A stretch of 64,000 bases of DNA from an uncultured Candidatus Melainabacteria bacterium (lineage in GTDB: Bacteria; Cyanobacteriota; Vampirovibrionia; Gastranaerophilales; Gastranaerophilaceae), in assembly GCA_934717855.1 (NCBI GenBank), contig CAKUZI010000009.1, positions 1-64,000 of the forward strand. The letters run 5' to 3'. Below the pieces are notes generated by a model, which was not told where the DNA came from, ran no database searches, and worked only from the letters and a program-made list of their open reading frames with translations. This document shows, one piece after another, positions 9,275 through 17,343 of the stretch; within the stretch, counting starts at the first letter, position 1, and every line of letters starts with the position of its first letter. The position numbers and the translations under genes are program-made.

Positions 9275-10573
9275 ATGTTGACAAAAAATTCTAATGTAAC
9301 TGTAAAATTCACTGGGGTTGATTTTGGTGAATATTCATCAAAAGTAAGTGAATTTGTTAATGAATTTTCTTCAAGAGCTAACCAAAAAGGTCAGTTTTTG
9401 AATTGGGTAAATTTGCCTGAAAATCAAGCAAAAAGAGTTGATGAAATTTATGAATTAGCTAGCAAATTGAAAGCTCAAACAGGTGCTAAGAAACTTAGCG
9501 TTATGGGTATTGGCGGTTCAAAACATACTGTTGAACACATGTTGTCTATCAATGGTTTAAATGTTAAAAACGACGTTATTGAATTTTATTCTGATGTTGA
9601 TTCTGCAAGTTTGGAAAGATTTTTGTACAAATTAGGCGACAATGTTCTTTCTTCAAACTACCTTATCGCTTCAAAATCAGGTTCAACTTTCGAAACAAAA
9701 GACGGTTTTTTAAGAGTTTTGGCAATGCTTGTTGATGCGTACAAAGCTCAAGGAAAATCTCAAGAAGAAGCTGAAAAACTTGCTCACAAACACTTTATCG
9801 CTGTTACTGACGGAAACGCAGAAAAGAGCGAACTTAGAAGAACTTCTAACGAACAAGGTTGGTTGGGCGACTTATTCATTCACGACGATGTAGGTGGACG
9901 TTTCTCAGCATTTGATGATCATGCTTTGTTTACACTTGCTTTTGCAGGAATGAAAAAAGAAGATATGGTTGCAATGCTTAACGCTGCACAAGAAATTTCT
10001 TCTGAATCATTGACAGCAGATTTGAGCGTAAACGATGCTCTGAAAGAAGGTATTTTCTGGGCTCATGCTAAAATGAACGGTATTTTGACATCAGTTCACC
10101 AATACATGGGTTCAATTTTTGAAAACACTGTATACTGGCATGCACAAATGCAAAATGAATCTGTTAAAGATACATTGAAACAAGTTGCAAAAGTTCCGGA
10201 TGCAATGCACCACTCAGCAGAAGCTCACTTTAACCCTGCGAATAAATTTGCATTCGCATTAACTGTTCCTCAAGATAATGGTGTTTGCAGAGAAAATGCT
10301 GAAAGCTATGTTGAAGCATTGACAAAATCTTATGAAGTTACAGGTGCTTTCTTCTTAGAAACAGCAAAAACTCTTGGAATGGGCTTAACACCTGCTTCTG
10401 CCGGTGCTTTAACTCAATTGAGAGCATTTGCAACAGTTTACCAAGAAATCGTTGAGAAAGTAATGGAAAACAAAGAATTTCCGGAAGTTTTGAACAGTGT
10501 ACTTCAACCGCACGTAGAATTCTATAAAAAGAATTTGAAAGGTGGAGTTGTTGTTCCTGGAAGAATTTCTTAG
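9275..10573 (+). CDS. pgi: glucose-6-phosphate isomerase
   Basis: The enzyme interconverts glucose-6-phosphate and fructose-6-phosphate in the cytoplasm. The 432-residue reading from ATG 9275 is preferred to GTG 9251 because AAAGAGGT lies correctly before 9275. SIS-fold landmarks are VMGIGGSKHTVEHML, IASKSGSTFETK (sugar-phosphate loop), DVGGRFSAF, and a late KVPDAMHHSAEAHFNP segment. It is shorter than the roughly 550-residue E. coli type and is of the short bacterial kind. It stands alone between the efflux operon and a strong terminator. A two-domain bifunctional enzyme is not indicated. Confidence 0.9.
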   Translation: MLTKNSNVTVKFTGVDFGEYSSKVSEFVNEFSSRANQKGQFLNWVNLPENQAKRVDEIYELASKLKAQTGAKKLSVMGIGGSKHTVEHMLSINGLNVKNDVIEFYSDVDSASLERFLYKLGDNVLSSNYLIASKSGSTFETKDGFLRVLAMLVDAYKAQGKSQEEAEKLAHKHFIAVTDGNAEKSELRRTSNEQGWLGDLFIHDDVGGRFSAFDDHALFTLAFAGMKKEDMVAMLNAAQEISSESLTADLSVNDALKEGIFWAHAKMNGILTSVHQYMGSIFENTVYWHAQMQNESVKDTLKQVAKVPDAMHHSAEAHFNPANKFAFALTVPQDNGVCRENAESYVEALTKSYEVTGAFFLETAKTLGMGLTPASAGALTQLRAFATVYQEIVEKVMENKEFPEVLNSVLQPHVEFYKKNLKGGVVVPGRIS

Positions 10574-10581
10574 GTTTACAA

Positions 10582-10604
10582 AAGGGGGATTATTCCCCCT
10601 TTTT
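10582..10604 (+). terminator. rho-independent terminator of pgi
   Basis: AAGGGGGA-TTA-TTCCCCCTT forms a tight hairpin with a three- to four-base loop followed by TTTTT, ten bases after the pgi stop. Confidence 0.9.
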
Positions 10605-10676
10605 GGTAAAAGTAAATAAGTAAAAGTGAAGAGGAATATGTGCCGACTTATTACTTAATTGGGTTATTTAGTTAGT

Positions 10677-10716
10677 ACCCCTCACCCTACCCTCTCCCCG
10701 TAGGGGCGAGGAGGGA
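10677..10716. repeat. GC-rich palindromic repeat island (CCCTCACCCTACCCTCTCCC type)
   Basis: A 40-bp block of markedly higher GC content sits in otherwise AT-rich intergenic DNA. CCCTCTCCCC and GGGGCGAGGAGGG around GTA can fold into a hairpin. It resembles intergenic repeats of the same wording that I know from several unrelated bacterial genomes. Confidence 0.5.
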
Positions 10717-10755
10717 ACTTTGTAATCAACATACTCGTATCGCTAGTTGATTAAA

Positions 10756-10781
10756 TGCTTTTGATATAGACTTTGCATCTA
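10756..10781 (-). repeat. interspersed intergenic repeat, copy B
   Basis: This is the reverse complement of the 2424-2449 repeat, with a single mismatch over 26 bases. The flanking AAAGAGGCATAGATG (reverse strand) also resembles the flank of copy C. Confidence 0.6.
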
Positions 10782-10838
10782 TGCCTCTTTGCATTTAAAT
10801 AAGATTTAGTGCCTTAGTAACTTAGTAACTTTAAAACT

Positions 10839-11546
10839 ATGCCCACAAATTTTGATTTTTTAAAAAAAGTAGACAATAATTTATTTGAAATTGTTTCGGA
10901 AGCTGAAAAGTTATATCGGGACGAGTATTTTGAGCAGTGTATGGTTCAGACAAGGCGTTTTGGCGAACATGTTTGCAAAAAAGTATTAGGTAAAAACAGA
11001 ACAACAGAAGAAACTTTTGATGAAATGCTTGCAACTTTGAATGATTGTTCTTTTGGAAATGTTGAAGAAAAAGAGTTTATAAATGATTTGTATTTTCTGA
11101 AAAAACATGGAAATTCTGCTGTGCATGCAGGTTCTGTCAAAAAAGACGGAATGGAAGCATTAGAATGTTTAAAAAGAGCTTTTGAAGTTGCAATAAGTTA
11201 CTGTATTTATAATAAAAAGGCAGGCTCAAAGTTAATGAAATTGTGCTATGATACAGAACTTTTGTTAACAGGAGAAACAACTAAGAAACTTTCAGACAGA
11301 TATAAAGAAGCAAAAGCCAAAGTTTCACAAGAAGAAGATATAGTTGAATCGAAATTAAAGAAAACTTCTATAAAAAAGCCAAAACAATCTCGAACTATAA
11401 AGAAAAAGAAATCGAAAAAACAGTCATCTGTAATGGTATGTAAATCAAACAAGAAAAAAAGATTACCAATTTTTTGGATATTGGTCGGAATAACTTTTGT
11501 TATTTCATTGTTGATATTTTTGGTATTGTTCGTGTCTATTAAATAA
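10839..11546 (+). CDS. DUF4145-like protein with C-terminal membrane anchor
   Basis: The 235-residue protein has an N-terminal helical domain (1-125) resembling DUF4145: paired helices with QTRRFGEHVCKKVL and the signature LKKHGNSAVHAG, like the R-x-x-G-N-x-A-V-H of that family. A Lys-rich linker (about 165-205) precedes one hydrophobic helix (about 210-232). DUF4145 domains occur beside or within restriction and other nucleic-acid enzymes, but their biochemical role is unclear. The polybasic linker followed by a tail anchor suggests a membrane-tethered protein facing the cytoplasm. No obvious operon partner is present; the gene stands between repeats. Confidence 0.6.
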   Translation: MPTNFDFLKKVDNNLFEIVSEAEKLYRDEYFEQCMVQTRRFGEHVCKKVLGKNRTTEETFDEMLATLNDCSFGNVEEKEFINDLYFLKKHGNSAVHAGSVKKDGMEALECLKRAFEVAISYCIYNKKAGSKLMKLCYDTELLLTGETTKKLSDRYKEAKAKVSQEEDIVESKLKKTSIKKPKQSRTIKKKKSKKQSSVMVCKSNKKKRLPIFWILVGITFVISLLIFLVLFVSIK

Positions 11547-11668
11547 TGTTTAATAGACAAAGGTTTGTTAAAATTTGTTGTAATATATGTAAATAAGATA
11601 GTTATAACTAGCAAATTTAAAATTTAGAAGTTTTAAGAAAAGTGTAAAATCAAATAAAAGGAGAATAA

Positions 11669-12019
11669 ATGAGACCAATAGATGCATGTGTACCCCCAAA
11701 AATTAAAGAATATGTAGCTAAAACAGGACAATTAGTTACTAAGATTCCACTAAAAAATAATACCAATGCCTATTTAATGACAAATAATCAATCTTGTGAA
11801 GTCTTAATTTTAAAAGGAAAAGATATTGTAGGTGGTAAAGGATTTCGTAGTAATAATATAAAAAAACTTTCTAAATATGTGGGAGACACTGTTTCTGAAC
11901 TTCAGAAAAAAGCAAAAGAAGGAGTCTCAGTTATGGTTGAATATGTTAAAACTAATTACAAAGCTCATCTTGAAGAAAGTATGCCCAGTATGATTGAAGC
12001 GTTAAAGAAAACAATATAA
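11669..12019 (+). CDS. unknown small protein (116 aa)
   Basis: The 116-residue soluble protein has a good AAAGGAG site eight bases before its ATG. It begins MRPIDACVPPKIKEYV, contains a short beta-rich segment (AYLMTNNQSCEVLILKGK), and ends in amphipathic helices. There is no signal peptide or membrane helix and I do not recognise the family. It is bounded by its own terminator and could be a lineage-specific protein. Confidence 0.6.
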   Translation: MRPIDACVPPKIKEYVAKTGQLVTKIPLKNNTNAYLMTNNQSCEVLILKGKDIVGGKGFRSNNIKKLSKYVGDTVSELQKKAKEGVSVMVEYVKTNYKAHLEESMPSMIEALKKTI

Positions 12020-12113
12020 TTAGATATATCCGAAGCAATTACCAAAATTGTCATTAATGTTTATAATTTATGAAAAAGTGAACATAAATAACTATTGCTA
12101 TATAAAGATAAAA

Positions 12114-12145
12114 AAGGTCGACATTTATAATGCCGACCTTAACTT
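12114..12145. terminator. bidirectional terminator between two convergent genes
   Basis: AAGGTCG (12114-12120) pairs with CGACCTT (12134-12140), extended inward by CAT/ATG. A-runs lie to the left and T-runs to the right, so it can stop both the plus-strand 116-aa gene and metG on the minus strand. Confidence 0.8.
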
Positions 12146-12150
12146 TTTTA

Positions 12151-13713
12151 CTATGCCTTTTTATTTGATTTATCTGCTAATTCAGAATCAACTCTCAAAA
12201 ATACAGGTTTGATGTCTTCTTTTTCGATAAGTTTTCCGAGTTTGATATTGTCGGCTGTTAAATCATCCAATTTTGTTTTTAAATCAAATGACAATTGTTT
12301 TGCCATACTTGTTGCAATATTTGGACAATATGGATAGATTAATGACGAAATTATGCACATAATATCAAGAACGTTAGTCAAAACTTGACCGCATTCTGTC
12401 ATTTTTTCTTCTTTTGCCAATGTCCAAGGGGCGTTGTCTTGAACGTATTTGTTAGTCATATCAACTAGCGAATTTATTGCAAGAGATGCTTCTGCAATTT
12501 CAAAATTATCAAAATGGTTTTTAACAATTTGGACAGTTCCCAAAGCTTTTTTGGCAAGCGGGTTTTCACTTTTGAATTCTGCTTTTACTTCGCCATCAAA
12601 ATATTTTACCAACATTGAAAGTGTTCTGTTCAATAGGTTACCCATACTGTTTGCAAGGTGCGCATTAACTTTTTCTTTAAAGTCATCGTCAGAATAGTTT
12701 CCGTCACGTCCGCAAGGTGCAGATGAAGCCATATAATATCTGAATGCATCAGGGGATTCCAAGTTGAAAGCTTCTAAAACAGATGTTGGAGAAATTACGT
12801 TACCTAATGATTTAGACATTTTAGATTCGTCAATAGTAATCCAACCGTGTGCAAAAATGTGTTTTGGCAACGGTAAATCCAATGCCATCAAGAATGCCGG
12901 CCAATAGATACTATGAAATTTCAAAATATCTTTACCGATTACGTGAACATCTGCAGGCCAATATTTTTTGAATTTTTCTGAAGAGTTTTCTGTGTCATAA
13001 CCGAGTGCCGTAATGTAGTTTGAAAGCGCATCAATCCAAACGTAGATTGATTGTTCAGGGTCTGACAAAACATCAATTCCCCATTGAACGTTAGATTTTG
13101 CACGAGATACTGAAATATCTTGAATATCTTCCAACTGGTTCAAAACTTCATTTGCTCTGAATTCCGGCAAAATAAAATCAGGATTTTCTTTTATGTGTTT
13201 GATAATTGCGTCTTTGTATTTTGAAAGTTTAAAGAAATAGTTTTCTTCTTTAACAACTTCCGGTTTCTTTTGGTGATCAGGGCAAAGACCGTCTTCAGTC
13301 AAATCTTTTGGGTTCAAGAAACATTCACATCCTGAACAATAAAGTCCTTCATAAGAGTTTTTGTAAATATCTCCTTTTTCTAAAAGTTTTTCAAAAATAT
13401 GTTGAACAACTTTTTCGTGGTCTTCATCTGTTGTTCTGATAAACTGTGAATAGTTTATATCGAGTGCTTTCCAAGCATCTTTGAATTTTTGAGCATTTTC
13501 GTCACAAAGTTCTTTTGGTGTAACACCTTTATTAGCAGCTGTTTTTTGGATTTTAATGCCGTGTTCATCAGTTCCTGTAAGCATATAAACGTCATCACAA
13601 CGTTGAGTATAGTGTCTTGAAATTATATCTGTTAATATTTTTTCATAAGCGTGTCCAATGTGGGGTGCGCCATTTACGTAGTCAATTGCGGTTGTTAAAT
13701 AAAATTTTTCCAT
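12151..13713 (-). CDS. metG: methionyl-tRNA synthetase
   Basis: The 520-residue class I synthetase charges tRNA-Met in the cytoplasm. The HIGH-type motif PHIGHAYEK lies at about 16-24 and the KMSKS loop DESKMSKSLGN at about 295-305. A connective-peptide metal knuckle is visible (C-S-G-C-E-C near 126-131, then LCPDHQ), of the type with four ligands including His. The anticodon-binding helical domain fills the C-terminal 170 residues. No C-terminal tRNA-binding (EMAP-like) extension is present, so this is the short form. The downstream terminator is shared with a convergent gene. Confidence 0.93.
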   Translation of the reverse strand: MEKFYLTTAIDYVNGAPHIGHAYEKILTDIISRHYTQRCDDVYMLTGTDEHGIKIQKTAANKGVTPKELCDENAQKFKDAWKALDINYSQFIRTTDEDHEKVVQHIFEKLLEKGDIYKNSYEGLYCSGCECFLNPKDLTEDGLCPDHQKKPEVVKEENYFFKLSKYKDAIIKHIKENPDFILPEFRANEVLNQLEDIQDISVSRAKSNVQWGIDVLSDPEQSIYVWIDALSNYITALGYDTENSSEKFKKYWPADVHVIGKDILKFHSIYWPAFLMALDLPLPKHIFAHGWITIDESKMSKSLGNVISPTSVLEAFNLESPDAFRYYMASSAPCGRDGNYSDDDFKEKVNAHLANSMGNLLNRTLSMLVKYFDGEVKAEFKSENPLAKKALGTVQIVKNHFDNFEIAEASLAINSLVDMTNKYVQDNAPWTLAKEEKMTECGQVLTNVLDIMCIISSLIYPYCPNIATSMAKQLSFDLKTKLDDLTADNIKLGKLIEKEDIKPVFLRVDSELADKSNKKA

Positions 13714-13761
13714 TTTTTCTCCATTATTCTTTTAATGATTTTAGTTTAGCATAAAAAGATT

Positions 13762-15402
13762 TTATTTTCGCTTGAAAATCAAATATCTAAATTCATCTCC
13801 GATAACCGTTTGAAGTTTGTAGTTGTTCTGTACAAATCCGCAAAATTCTAACGCATAATCCTGACAAATAAATCTGAAATAATAATCTTTCATATCAAGG
13901 TTGTTGAAAATCACAAATTCCGGCAGATTTTTTTTATAGTGATTAATAATTTTTTCTTCGCCAAATGTTTCTGTGTAAAGTGGCAAAAGCGAATTATAAT
14001 AATCATCTGCACTTCTTTGTGTAAGGAAATTAATAGTCATTCCCTCCGGAAAAATAACGATTTTGTCATCTTTTTTAGTATTTTGGTCAATATATTTGAT
14101 TAACTCATTTGAGCTTTCTGCATAGGCCTTAGATGTATGCATAGTCCCAATTGGAGTAGAAACTTTATTATTTTCAAGTTTTAGAGCAAGTGAGTTTGAT
14201 AAAATTATGATTAAACTCATTGCAAGGATATAAATTCCGGCAACTTTTTCAAGATTTTTTGGCAAATATTTGAAAAGTATTGCAAATAGTGCGACTAAAG
14301 AAATAGATACATAATAATTGCCATAACTTCCTAAAAGCATTACCCAAAAAACTTTTGCGCAAACTGCAATAGCAGAAAGTGCTAAAATAATTGTTTTTAT
14401 ATCATATTTGTTTTCAGATTTTGATTTTATGAGTTCGGTAATGAACAACAACATTAACAATATTGGCAAAAAACCAAACGCAAATTTTATACTGAATAGA
14501 AGTAAAAATAAAATCCAGCCGATTACTGTTAAAAAGATTGCGACATATTTCTTTTTGTTAAACAAATATATTCCTGAAAGTATTGCACCAAAAGGGATTG
14601 CTGTTTTTAAAAATAAGATAAAATCTGTAAAAATAGCTTGGTGGTTGAAATAAATTCCGCTGTTTTGGTAAAAATAAATCAAAGTTTTGCTTTTTGCCAT
14701 TAAAGATGTTGTTAACAAGGAATTAACAAGGCTATCTATTTTTAAGCCTTGAATAAATAAAGCCCCGAAACTTAAAATTGGTGCAATGAAAAAGCTGACT
14801 ATTGCTTTCCAGTTTTTTTCTTTTGTAGATATTGCAAAAACAATTAATGCATAAAGTAAAAAATCGTATTTACAAGTAATTGCAATTCCGGCTAAAAACG
14901 AACTCAAATAAAGGTTTTTAGTATTTTTTTCATCCCAATATTTTAACAAAAAATATAATGAATATAAAAAAGCTGTCAAACCATACATTACAGCCCAAGA
15001 GTACGGGAAATGAAAATTAAAAATACTTGTTGCAGTTACGCCGATTGCAATTGTAAAAAATCCTATTGCAAAACTCAAAAACTTTGACAAAAACTTTTGT
15101 GCAATCAAATAAATTCCGCTAACTGTTAACAAAGATGTAAAAATTCCGGCACCATACAGAGTTGAAAGTTTTATGCCAAAAATTTTATACAAAACTGCAT
15201 TAAACTGGTATGCCAAAGGACCATAAATATTAAATAAATCTTTATAGAGAATTTTGCCGTTCAAAATTTCTTGCGGATAATAAACTTCGCGCCCAAAATC
15301 AATAAGAATTCCGGAATAGTGACCGACAAATATAAAAAGTCCTAAAATAGTTATTCCCCACAACAATACGAGGAATTTATTTTCAATAAAAAATTTTTTC
15401 AT
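13762..15402 (-). CDS. polytopic membrane protein, ArnT/PMT-type glycosyltransferase-like
   Basis: The protein of about 546 residues has 11 to 13 hydrophobic helices. The first extracytoplasmic loop carries DFGREVYYPQEILNGKILYKD and NIYGPLAYQ. Its D/E-rich start, G-x-x-L-Y-x-D and P resemble the donor/acceptor loop of GT-C glycosyltransferases (family 39/83, RgtA-D-like), which transfer sugars from lipid carriers. A small extracytoplasmic domain (about 415-546) closes the protein. The start is uncertain: ATG 15402 (MKKFF) lacks a clear ribosome site, and ATG 15429 would add nine residues behind a weak GGGAAA. The substrate is unknown. Confidence 0.6.
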   Translation of the reverse strand: MKKFFIENKFLVLLWGITILGLFIFVGHYSGILIDFGREVYYPQEILNGKILYKDLFNIYGPLAYQFNAVLYKIFGIKLSTLYGAGIFTSLLTVSGIYLIAQKFLSKFLSFAIGFFTIAIGVTATSIFNFHFPYSWAVMYGLTAFLYSLYFLLKYWDEKNTKNLYLSSFLAGIAITCKYDFLLYALIVFAISTKEKNWKAIVSFFIAPILSFGALFIQGLKIDSLVNSLLTTSLMAKSKTLIYFYQNSGIYFNHQAIFTDFILFLKTAIPFGAILSGIYLFNKKKYVAIFLTVIGWILFLLLFSIKFAFGFLPILLMLLFITELIKSKSENKYDIKTIILALSAIAVCAKVFWVMLLGSYGNYYVSISLVALFAILFKYLPKNLEKVAGIYILAMSLIIILSNSLALKLENNKVSTPIGTMHTSKAYAESSNELIKYIDQNTKKDDKIVIFPEGMTINFLTQRSADDYYNSLLPLYTETFGEEKIINHYKKNLPEFVIFNNLDMKDYYFRFICQDYALEFCGFVQNNYKLQTVIGDEFRYLIFKRK

Positions 15403-15493
15403 ATTACAAAATTTAACAAATAAATGCATAAAAAGCAATTTCCCATGAAAAAATTACTTTATAAAGATAAGGTAGAAATAAAAGGGTTATGTT

Positions 15494-15937
15494 ATGTCTT
15501 GTAATTGGGCAGGAAACTTAGATATGTTAGCGCAAAATGGCGTTTTAGACTTTGATGGTGCATCCTATATAATGGGGCAGAAACCTAGATATGTAGGTAA
15601 TCCAACGCGTCCAAATCCATTCAATGGTCAACCGCCGTCTATTCCAAACTTGCAACAACCTGAAATTGATGAATTTAAGCCACAAACACAAAAAGAAGAT
15701 AAGTCTCCGAAAATTCCGCTATGGAAAAAATTGGCATTTGGAGCTCTTGCAATCGGAGTTTTGGGACTTGGTATTTATAAGTTTAAATCAATATCCACTT
15801 GGTGTAAAAATCAATTTAAAAAAATAAATTTTAAAAATATAAAAGATTTTGTTGTTGATAAATCAAAAGCTGTAGGAAGATTTTTCAAAAAAGGCTGGAA
15901 TAAGTTTATAGACTTGTTCCGTAAGAAAAAACCGTAA
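15494..15937 (+). CDS. unknown membrane protein with basic C-terminal tail
   Basis: The 147-residue protein has a Pro/Asn/Gln-rich N-terminal half (MSCNWAGNLDMLAQNGVLDF and onward). One hydrophobic segment follows at about 78-95 (WKKLAFGALAIGVLGLGIYK), then a strongly basic amphipathic C-terminus rich in Lys and Phe. A signal peptide is absent, so it probably sits in the inner membrane with the basic tail in the cytoplasm. I recognise no family; the style is that of Gastranaerophilales lineage proteins. Confidence 0.6.
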   Translation: MSCNWAGNLDMLAQNGVLDFDGASYIMGQKPRYVGNPTRPNPFNGQPPSIPNLQQPEIDEFKPQTQKEDKSPKIPLWKKLAFGALAIGVLGLGIYKFKSISTWCKNQFKKINFKNIKDFVVDKSKAVGRFFKKGWNKFIDLFRKKKP

Positions 15938-15986
15938 ATTTGAAAGGTTACTAAGCTTTATTAAGATGCAAAGATGCCAAGAGGCA

Positions 15987-16009
15987 CAGATGTAAAGTCG
16001 GTATCAGAG
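15987..16009 (+). repeat. interspersed intergenic repeat, copy C (diverged)
   Basis: CAGATGTAAAGTCGGTATCA aligns with the 2424 and 10756 copies, with several substitutions. The preceding GATGCCAAGAGGCA matches the flank of copy B. It lies 50 bases after a plus-strand stop codon, the same setting as copy A. Confidence 0.5.
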
Positions 16010-16030
16010 TAATATGTTCGTATCCAATAA

Positions 16031-16076
16031 GATATTTTCATGTATAGCTTCTATATTTGATATACAAGAAAATATC
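16031..16076. repeat. long inverted repeat (16-bp arms)
   Basis: GATATTTTCATGTATA (16031-16046) and TATACAAGAAAATATC (16061-16076) are inverse copies with one mismatch around a 14-base loop. It lies between two convergent genes and has no clean T-run on either side. It may act as a convergent terminator or mRNA 3'-end stabiliser. Confidence 0.5.
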
Positions 16077-16128
16077 AGTTTTCGTATTCTCTAAATTATT
16101 ATATTATGCTAAATAAGTATTTATATGT

Positions 16129-16893
16129 TTAAAATTTTATCGGATAATTTTTTGGAAAAGTAAAATTATTTTCCAAATATATTTGAGTACAATAAGCAGC
16201 TCTACTAGTATTTTCTAATGATGTATTTGTACAATTTTCTCTCATCTGTGTATTGGTGTATTTCCCTCGATAGCGATCTGATTGAAGCCAATAATTTGGA
16301 AGATTCGTTTGATGAAAGGGGGCTAAGACGTGAGAAATTCTGTTGGCACAATTTAAAGCTCTACAACTTCCGACAGCAGGTCCGAAGACAAAATAGTTTT
16401 TCCCCGCTTCCAATTTCAATGGTTTTTTGGAGTTAAAAGAAAGTGGTTCAGTGATAACAGCAATTTGTGCACCATAAATAAGAATAGTAGTTCCGTTAGT
16501 AAAAGTTACAAATTTCCCGAAATAAGTCATTGCATCATTATTTTTTATACTTGGACATTTATAATTACTACCCCAACAAATACCAGTATTAACTTCTTTG
16601 ACATTGTTTGATACGTAAGGTTTTATAAAATCTATATATAGCGTATTATTTATACACCAAGAATCATTTTGTTGGCACTTAGCGAATGCATACATATAAC
16701 TAAATGGTTCGCTATATTCCATTTCTCCTGCGTTTAGACTTGTTGATAATATAGCATATGTCTGTTTTAATTTTGTTTCTATAACTTTTTTTCTGTGTGA
16801 TGTAATCATACTGGGCATTGAAATTGCAACAACAACACCAATAATTCCTAATGTTATTAAAACTTCTGCTAATGTGAAACCTCTAATGCGCAT
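16129..16893 (-). CDS. type IV pilin-like protein with Cys-rich ectodomain
   Basis: The 254-residue protein starts MRIRGFTLAEVLITLGIIGV: a short basic leader, G|FTLAE prepilin-peptidase site and a membrane helix up to about residue 25. The ectodomain has about eight cysteines (CQQNDSWC, GICW, CPS, CRALNC, NCTN, YCTQ), suggesting disulfides. Pilin-like proteins of this build with a 'KLKQTYAILS' helix are numerous in Gastranaerophilales as far as I know. It would be assembled by, or tethered to, a type IV pilus/type II secretion-like machine. It is monocistronic, with a 22-bp palindrome upstream of its start. Confidence 0.75.
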   Translation of the reverse strand: MRIRGFTLAEVLITLGIIGVVVAISMPSMITSHRKKVIETKLKQTYAILSTSLNAGEMEYSEPFSYMYAFAKCQQNDSWCINNTLYIDFIKPYVSNNVKEVNTGICWGSNYKCPSIKNNDAMTYFGKFVTFTNGTTILIYGAQIAVITEPLSFNSKKPLKLEAGKNYFVFGPAVGSCRALNCANRISHVLAPFHQTNLPNYWLQSDRYRGKYTNTQMRENCTNTSLENTSRAAYCTQIYLENNFTFPKNYPIKF

Positions 16894-16916
16894 TCTATAA
16901 CCTCCAACTTAATATA

Positions 16917-16938
16917 AAATCTTTTATATAAAAGATTT
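16917..16938. promoter_or_regulatory. 22-bp perfect palindrome (operator candidate)
   Basis: AAATCTTTTAT followed by its exact reverse complement ATAAAAGATTT lies 24 bases upstream of the pilin-like start and 92 bases before a divergent HTH gene. TCTTATATTT is then repeated at about 16940 and 16973. The layout fits a regulator binding site in a divergent promoter region. Confidence 0.45.
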
Positions 16939-17029
16939 GTCTTATATTTAAGTATAATACTATGATATTATCTTATATTTGTCAACATTTACTTAAAAAA
17001 CGTATAATTGTTTCAAATATGAGGAAAAA

Positions 17030-17236
17030 ATGACATCTAGAAATGAACTTAAAATCTTGATAATGAAAGAAGCATTAACTGTTCAAAAACTTGCGGTGAT
17101 GCTTTCAGAAAAAACGGGTAAACATTACACTCAGAGAAGCTTACAGAATAAAATTTTTTTAAGTTCTTTAAATTATGATGAAATGGAAATAATCGCAGAT
17201 ATTCTTGGTTATGAAATAAAAATTGTAAAAAAGTAA
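17030..17236 (+). CDS. small XRE-like helix-turn-helix protein
   Basis: The 68-residue DNA-binding protein reads LTVQKLAVMLSEKTGKHYTQ, then SLQNKIFLSSLNYDEMEIIADILGYEI. This is the pattern of small single-domain XRE regulators found in Firmicutes and gut bacteria (L-T-x-x-x-L-A-x-x-L-x-x-K-T, ...Y-x-E-M-x-x-I-A-x-I-L-G-Y). It has nothing besides the HTH. It is divergent from the pilin-like gene and could control it through the palindrome between them; that link is inference. Confidence 0.7.
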   Translation: MTSRNELKILIMKEALTVQKLAVMLSEKTGKHYTQRSLQNKIFLSSLNYDEMEIIADILGYEIKIVKK

Positions 17237-17290
17237 AATTAATATATTTTTAAATTTGTAAGTATTACTGTATTTTGTAATAAAAAAAAC

Positions 17291-17322
17291 AATAAAAAGA
17301 CCAAATTTTTGGTCTTTTTATT
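17291..17322. terminator. bidirectional terminator (HTH gene / rpoD)
   Basis: AATAAAAAGACCAAA-TT-TTTGGTCTTTTTATT is a perfect 15-bp inverted repeat with A- and T-runs on both sides. It terminates the HTH gene on the plus strand and the dnaG-rpoD operon on the minus strand. Confidence 0.9.
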
Positions 17323-17343
17323 ATTTTATAATTTATTTTCAAT

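Noticed and set aside
10839..11546. DUF4145 gene as part of a restriction or other defence island
   Set aside because: No endonuclease, methylase or helicase gene is adjacent in the host region; neighbours are pgi and a small unknown gene.
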